Positions 42,954 through 45,509 of a DNA stretch of 45,509 bases are shown piece after piece. Source of the DNA: Psychromonas sp. B3M02 (GTDB lineage: Bacteria > Pseudomonadota > Gammaproteobacteria > Enterobacterales > Psychromonadaceae). The stretch lies in assembly GCF_003318165.1 (NCBI RefSeq), contig NZ_QOCB01000136.1, positions 1 through 45,509 on the forward strand, read 5' to 3'. The notes under the pieces were generated by a model, which did not search any database, was not told the origin of the DNA, and was given only the letters and a program-made list of their open reading frames with translations. A program made the translations under genes and the position numbers. The first letter of the stretch is position 1; each line of letters starts with the position of its first letter.

Positions 42954-44318
42954 TTAACAGCCTTTCTCAGCTGCCTTAAGTGGGTTTAGCGATTGAAACT
43001 CAGCACTGGATTCACTGATTTTTTTGTATTGTTTTAAAAACATTGATCCGCCTACTAAGCCCGATAAGAAATTACCAACGGTCGCACCAGCCAAAATACC
43101 CATTAGCCCAAATAACTCAGAGCCTAACCATATCAATGGCAGATAACAGGCAAATAATCTTAGTATTGAAATGATTAATGCCGACTTAGGCAAGCCCATT
43201 GCATTACAGGCAGAGACACAGATCATACACACACCCAAAGCGCCATAGCTGATCGGTACTATCCATAAATAGTGTAATAATAACGTCTCAATATCTGAAC
43301 TTACTGATAATACATGCGCCACGGGTTTAGAAATCACTAAAATAAACAGTGTTATTGCTAGTTGAGAACAGATAACCGTATAGGCTGCGGTTTTCACTAG
43401 AATAAAAATCTCACTAATTTCATTTCTACCTTTGAGTTTTCCAATCATAGGGGGCAATGCCATGGTTAACGCTAGAATCAAGATAATTGAAATATATTCA
43501 ATACGATTCGCTAAACCCCAAGCGCCTACTGCGAAACTACCGTAAGATGCAATAATAACTGTCACTAACATCGCTGAAACAGGTGGTATGAACTGACTCG
43601 ACATGGCAGGGATCGTAAACTTAACAATCGTGCTGATGCCTTTTTTGGCGCGATCAATACTGTACAACATCGCGATATAGGGCTTTTTAATAATCGCACT
43701 AAAGATGATCATACAACCGATTAAAAACGCAACGCATGTTGCCCATGCAGCCCCTGCTAATCCCATGTCAAAAGTGAACATGAAGATCGGATCTAAGATT
43801 ACGTTAAGTATGCTGGTGATCACCATCACTTTGCCAGGCAATAGAGTCTCACCATGCGCTCGGCAGATACTGTGGCCAAAGTATAAAATTGCACCTAACC
43901 AACAACTTAAAAGCCAAGGGAACCAATAGCTATTTAATAAGGTAAATAAGGAAGCTTCAGCGCCTAAAGCAGCGGCAATGGATTCTTGATAGTACCAAAG
44001 TAACGTGCATAATAAAGTGATCACGATAAATCCAATAAATAACACCAGCGTAGCCAGGTATTTGGCATATAACAGTCTGTTACAGCCTATCGCATTGGAT
44101 ATCGAGGCCGTCGTTGCGATGCCTAAGCCCACTTGAACGCCAATCACCAATTGATAAATTGGAATTGAAAACCCAACGACAGCTAATGCCTCTGAACCCA
44201 GTTGTCCAATAAAAGCACTATCCACCAGTTGAGAGCCCATAATAGTGAATAGTCCCAACAGCATTGGCCAGGTTTGTTTGTATAATAATTTGAATTGTTG
44301 TGTTTTAAATATGTTCAT
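42954..44318 (-). CDS. MATE-family multidrug/metabolite exporter
   Basis: A 454-residue twelve-helix transporter of the MATE (MatE, NorM/DinF-like) family. It opens with FKLLYKQTWPMLLGLFTIMGSQLVDSAFIGQLGSEAL, the characteristic first-helix segment, and repeats the pattern in the second half (about residues 230-400: IPPVSAMLVTVIIASYGSFAVGAWGLANRIE). Members extrude cationic drugs or metabolites by Na+ or H+ antiport. The substrate is unknown. The ribosome binding site is weak (ACAGGCC). Convergent with the aldehyde dehydrogenase gene. Confidence 0.9.
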   Translation of the reverse strand: MNIFKTQQFKLLYKQTWPMLLGLFTIMGSQLVDSAFIGQLGSEALAVVGFSIPIYQLVIGVQVGLGIATTASISNAIGCNRLLYAKYLATLVLFIGFIVITLLCTLLWYYQESIAAALGAEASLFTLLNSYWFPWLLSCWLGAILYFGHSICRAHGETLLPGKVMVITSILNVILDPIFMFTFDMGLAGAAWATCVAFLIGCMIIFSAIIKKPYIAMLYSIDRAKKGISTIVKFTIPAMSSQFIPPVSAMLVTVIIASYGSFAVGAWGLANRIEYISIILILALTMALPPMIGKLKGRNEISEIFILVKTAAYTVICSQLAITLFILVISKPVAHVLSVSSDIETLLLHYLWIVPISYGALGVCMICVSACNAMGLPKSALIISILRLFACYLPLIWLGSELFGLMGILAGATVGNFLSGLVGGSMFLKQYKKISESSAEFQSLNPLKAAEKGC

Positions 44319-44832
44319 GGCCTGTTACACATCGCTTTTTGTATTTTAATATTTTGTTGAAGGTACTTAGAGCTAAAATAAATAGAGTTATTTTGCGCTG
44401 TCTAGTGAAGTCCGTTCACGCTGCTGAGTGCCACATAGGTTTTAACATAAAAATGACATGTAAAAATAAGCCGTCAATATAAGCTGTGATTAAGTCCTTT
44501 TCAAGCAGTCAATGCCTGTTACTTGTTTGTCATTAAGTGCAACCAGTACACTCTTTCTTTACTCTACTTTGAGGTCATCGCGTTTTGCGGGACACTAACT
44601 AATAGAATCAGTATATTGATAAAATCAATATTTGATAATACAGCGAAACAGCTAATCAATTTATACTTTTTGTTAATAATCACTGATTCGGTGCTATTTG
44701 AAATGGGTTAACAGGCAGTCATTGGGAATGCTTCTGAGAGAATGATAAATACCCTTTCGGTAAAAGGTAAGAGGTAAAAGGAAAGAGATATCGAAAGTAA
44801 ACTTAGTACTTTCAACATCTCTTATTCACTAT
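44319..44832. other. 514-bp spacer upstream of the MATE gene
   Basis: No convincing gene. It should hold the MATE promoter. It contains an ATATTGAT/ATCAATAT inverted repeat with a 3-bp centre (44613-44631) and the ydcH-side hairpin at 44783-44823. A 62-codon + strand frame (44523-44711) is not supported by composition or a ribosome binding site. Confidence 0.4.
44783..44823 (-). terminator. Terminator hairpin of the YdcH gene
   Basis: A nested hairpin: outer AAGAGAT/ATCTCTT (7 bp) and inner GAAAGTA/TACTTTC (7 bp) separated by a 3x3 internal loop, with a 7-nt apical loop. It starts about 10 nt beyond the stop codon. On the - strand the tail is TCCTTTTACC, only moderately U-rich. Confidence 0.7.
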
Positions 44833-45072
44833 TTACGCTTTGGTTATTTGTAGGTAAAGGGAGTCTTTTAATCCGGCTCTTTCATGTTTTAATTGGTGGA
44901 ATGGTTCATCTTCGATGGGTGCATTTCTTAATTCTAGTTTTCGAATCTCAGAGTCCAGTTGATGGTAACGCTTAGCACTTGATGCAAATGCTGGGTCTGT
45001 TTGGTTTAACTCTATGATTTTATCTTTATGAGCTGGAAACTCGTTCAGTAATGAATGATCTTCACCTAACAT
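44833..45072 (-). CDS. YdcH-family (DUF465) small protein
   Basis: A 79-residue, mostly helical cytoplasmic protein of the YdcH/DUF465 family. The family pattern is clear: the start EDHSLLNEFPAHKDKIIELN, then FASSAKRYHQLDSEIRKLE, then a helix ending HLKHERAGLKDSLY-like (QLKHERAGLKDSLYLQI). AAGGAG lies 5-6 nt before the ATG. Members form coiled-coil dimers; their function is not established. Single gene with its own terminator hairpin. Confidence 0.92.
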   Translation of the reverse strand: MLGEDHSLLNEFPAHKDKIIELNQTDPAFASSAKRYHQLDSEIRKLELRNAPIEDEPFHQLKHERAGLKDSLYLQITKA

Positions 45073-45307
45073 AATAGCTCCTTATCAATTAATGTTTATT
45101 CTAACGTTTATGATTAAAGTTTCAGTAACAAGGCCCTTTGTATTCAGTTTGAGCCTTTTACCTGACTATCTTAATACTAACAAGCCTTAATTATTTTGAT
45201 AACGACATGCTTTCTGTAAAGAGATTATAGAAAATATTAATAATCGACTATGATTCTGGGCTTTTAACTACCCAGGCTTTATCTAACGCAATTAATTTGC
45301 ACAAGGC

Positions 45308-45509
45308 ATGATTGCCTCTGACGGTATTCAATGGGATAGACAAAGTAATGCGCGGTATACAACCGATGTGTTTTATAACGCGGTTTATAAGTTAGATATG
45401 CAAGGTAAGCTGACTTTATTGTCTAAAAATGGCGATACCAACGGGATAAATGGTGAGCTTGATGCACCAAATGAAATGATTGTTCGCGGAAATAATACCA
45501 ATTGTATTA
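45308..45509 (+). CDS. Partial SMP-30/gluconolactonase-like beta-propeller, 5'-less and cut by the window
   Basis: An open frame from an ATG at 45308 runs to the window end without a stop (67 codons). SDGIQWDRQSNARYTTDVFY, NAVYKLDMQGKLTLLSKNGD and GELDAPNEMIVRGN match the blade repeats of SMP-30/gluconolactonase/LRE-type propellers, where such lines occur deep inside the protein. The same frame closes with TAA at 45296-45298 and again at 45288-45290 upstream of the ATG, and no export signal is present, so the N-terminal part is missing. It is probably a truncated gene; the rest lies outside the window. Confidence 0.5.
   Translation, partial: MIASDGIQWDRQSNARYTTDVFYNAVYKLDMQGKLTLLSKNGDTNGINGELDAPNEMIVRGNNTNCI

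Noticed and set aside
44523-44711. 62-codon + strand frame upstream of the MATE gene
   Set aside because: No ribosome binding site, no family match, and AT-rich composition expected to give hydrophobic frames by chance.

Overview
The window reads as an AT-rich chromosome segment of a marine gammaproteobacterium, most like Psychromonas or a related Vibrionales/Alteromonadales genus. That placement is inferred from codon and base composition, a DctBD-controlled TRAP dicarboxylate transporter, quinone-linked Dld, MATE, YegD, PurU and PEP-CTERM homologues. No rRNA, tRNA, CRISPR array or intact transposase is visible, so the genus is not fixed. Coding density is moderate, and several long AT-rich spacers hold decayed gene fragments.

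Layout. 1-5.5 kb (- strand): a nitrobindin-like heme-binding protein, an unidentified membrane protein, a polar amino acid (probably cystine) ABC transporter and a glutathione S-transferase. 5.9-12.3 kb: dctB-dctD (+) converge on dctPQM (-). A near-consensus sigma-54 promoter lies ahead of dctP, with a perfect 19-bp inverted repeat at enhancer distance. 12.6-14.8 kb: a PEP-CTERM surface protein and a YegD-type Hsp70. 15.1-19.5 kb: a nitrate-uptake cluster with a sigma-54 promoter, a NasT-like ANTAR regulator, a leader RNA with hexaloop hairpins and an intrinsic terminator, then nrtA, nrtB and nrtC. 19.5-22.8 kb: hemolysin III/TrhA, an M14 metallopeptidase, RsuA and a PhzF-family protein.

22.9-29.6 kb is a one-carbon block. 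An XRE-cupin regulator and gcvT (-) are divergent from gcvH and gcvP (+), followed by purU (+). 29.9-34.3 kb: acetoacetate decarboxylase with a broken SDR gene behind it, a divergent TetR regulator with palindromic operators, and an Old Yellow Enzyme divergent from a LysR regulator. 34.5-45.5 kb: a MAPEG protein behind a sigma-54-type promoter, an NAD(P)-binding protein, a DUF748/AsmA-like protein, an SRPBCC protein, D-lactate dehydrogenase, a succinate-semialdehyde-type aldehyde dehydrogenase (also behind a sigma-54-type promoter), a MATE exporter, a YdcH protein, and a 5'-less beta-propeller fragment cut by the window edge.

The strongest non-coding signals are the ANTAR-type antitermination leader before nrtA and four candidate sigma-54 promoters, two of them with a plausible activator (DctD in the window; NtrC by inference). 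The nitrate cluster joins two controls: sigma-54 initiation, then RNA antitermination by a regulator whose receiver phosphorylation site is replaced and which has no NasS sensor beside it. This is the best candidate for an under-described regulatory arrangement; everything else looks like ordinary accessory metabolism.
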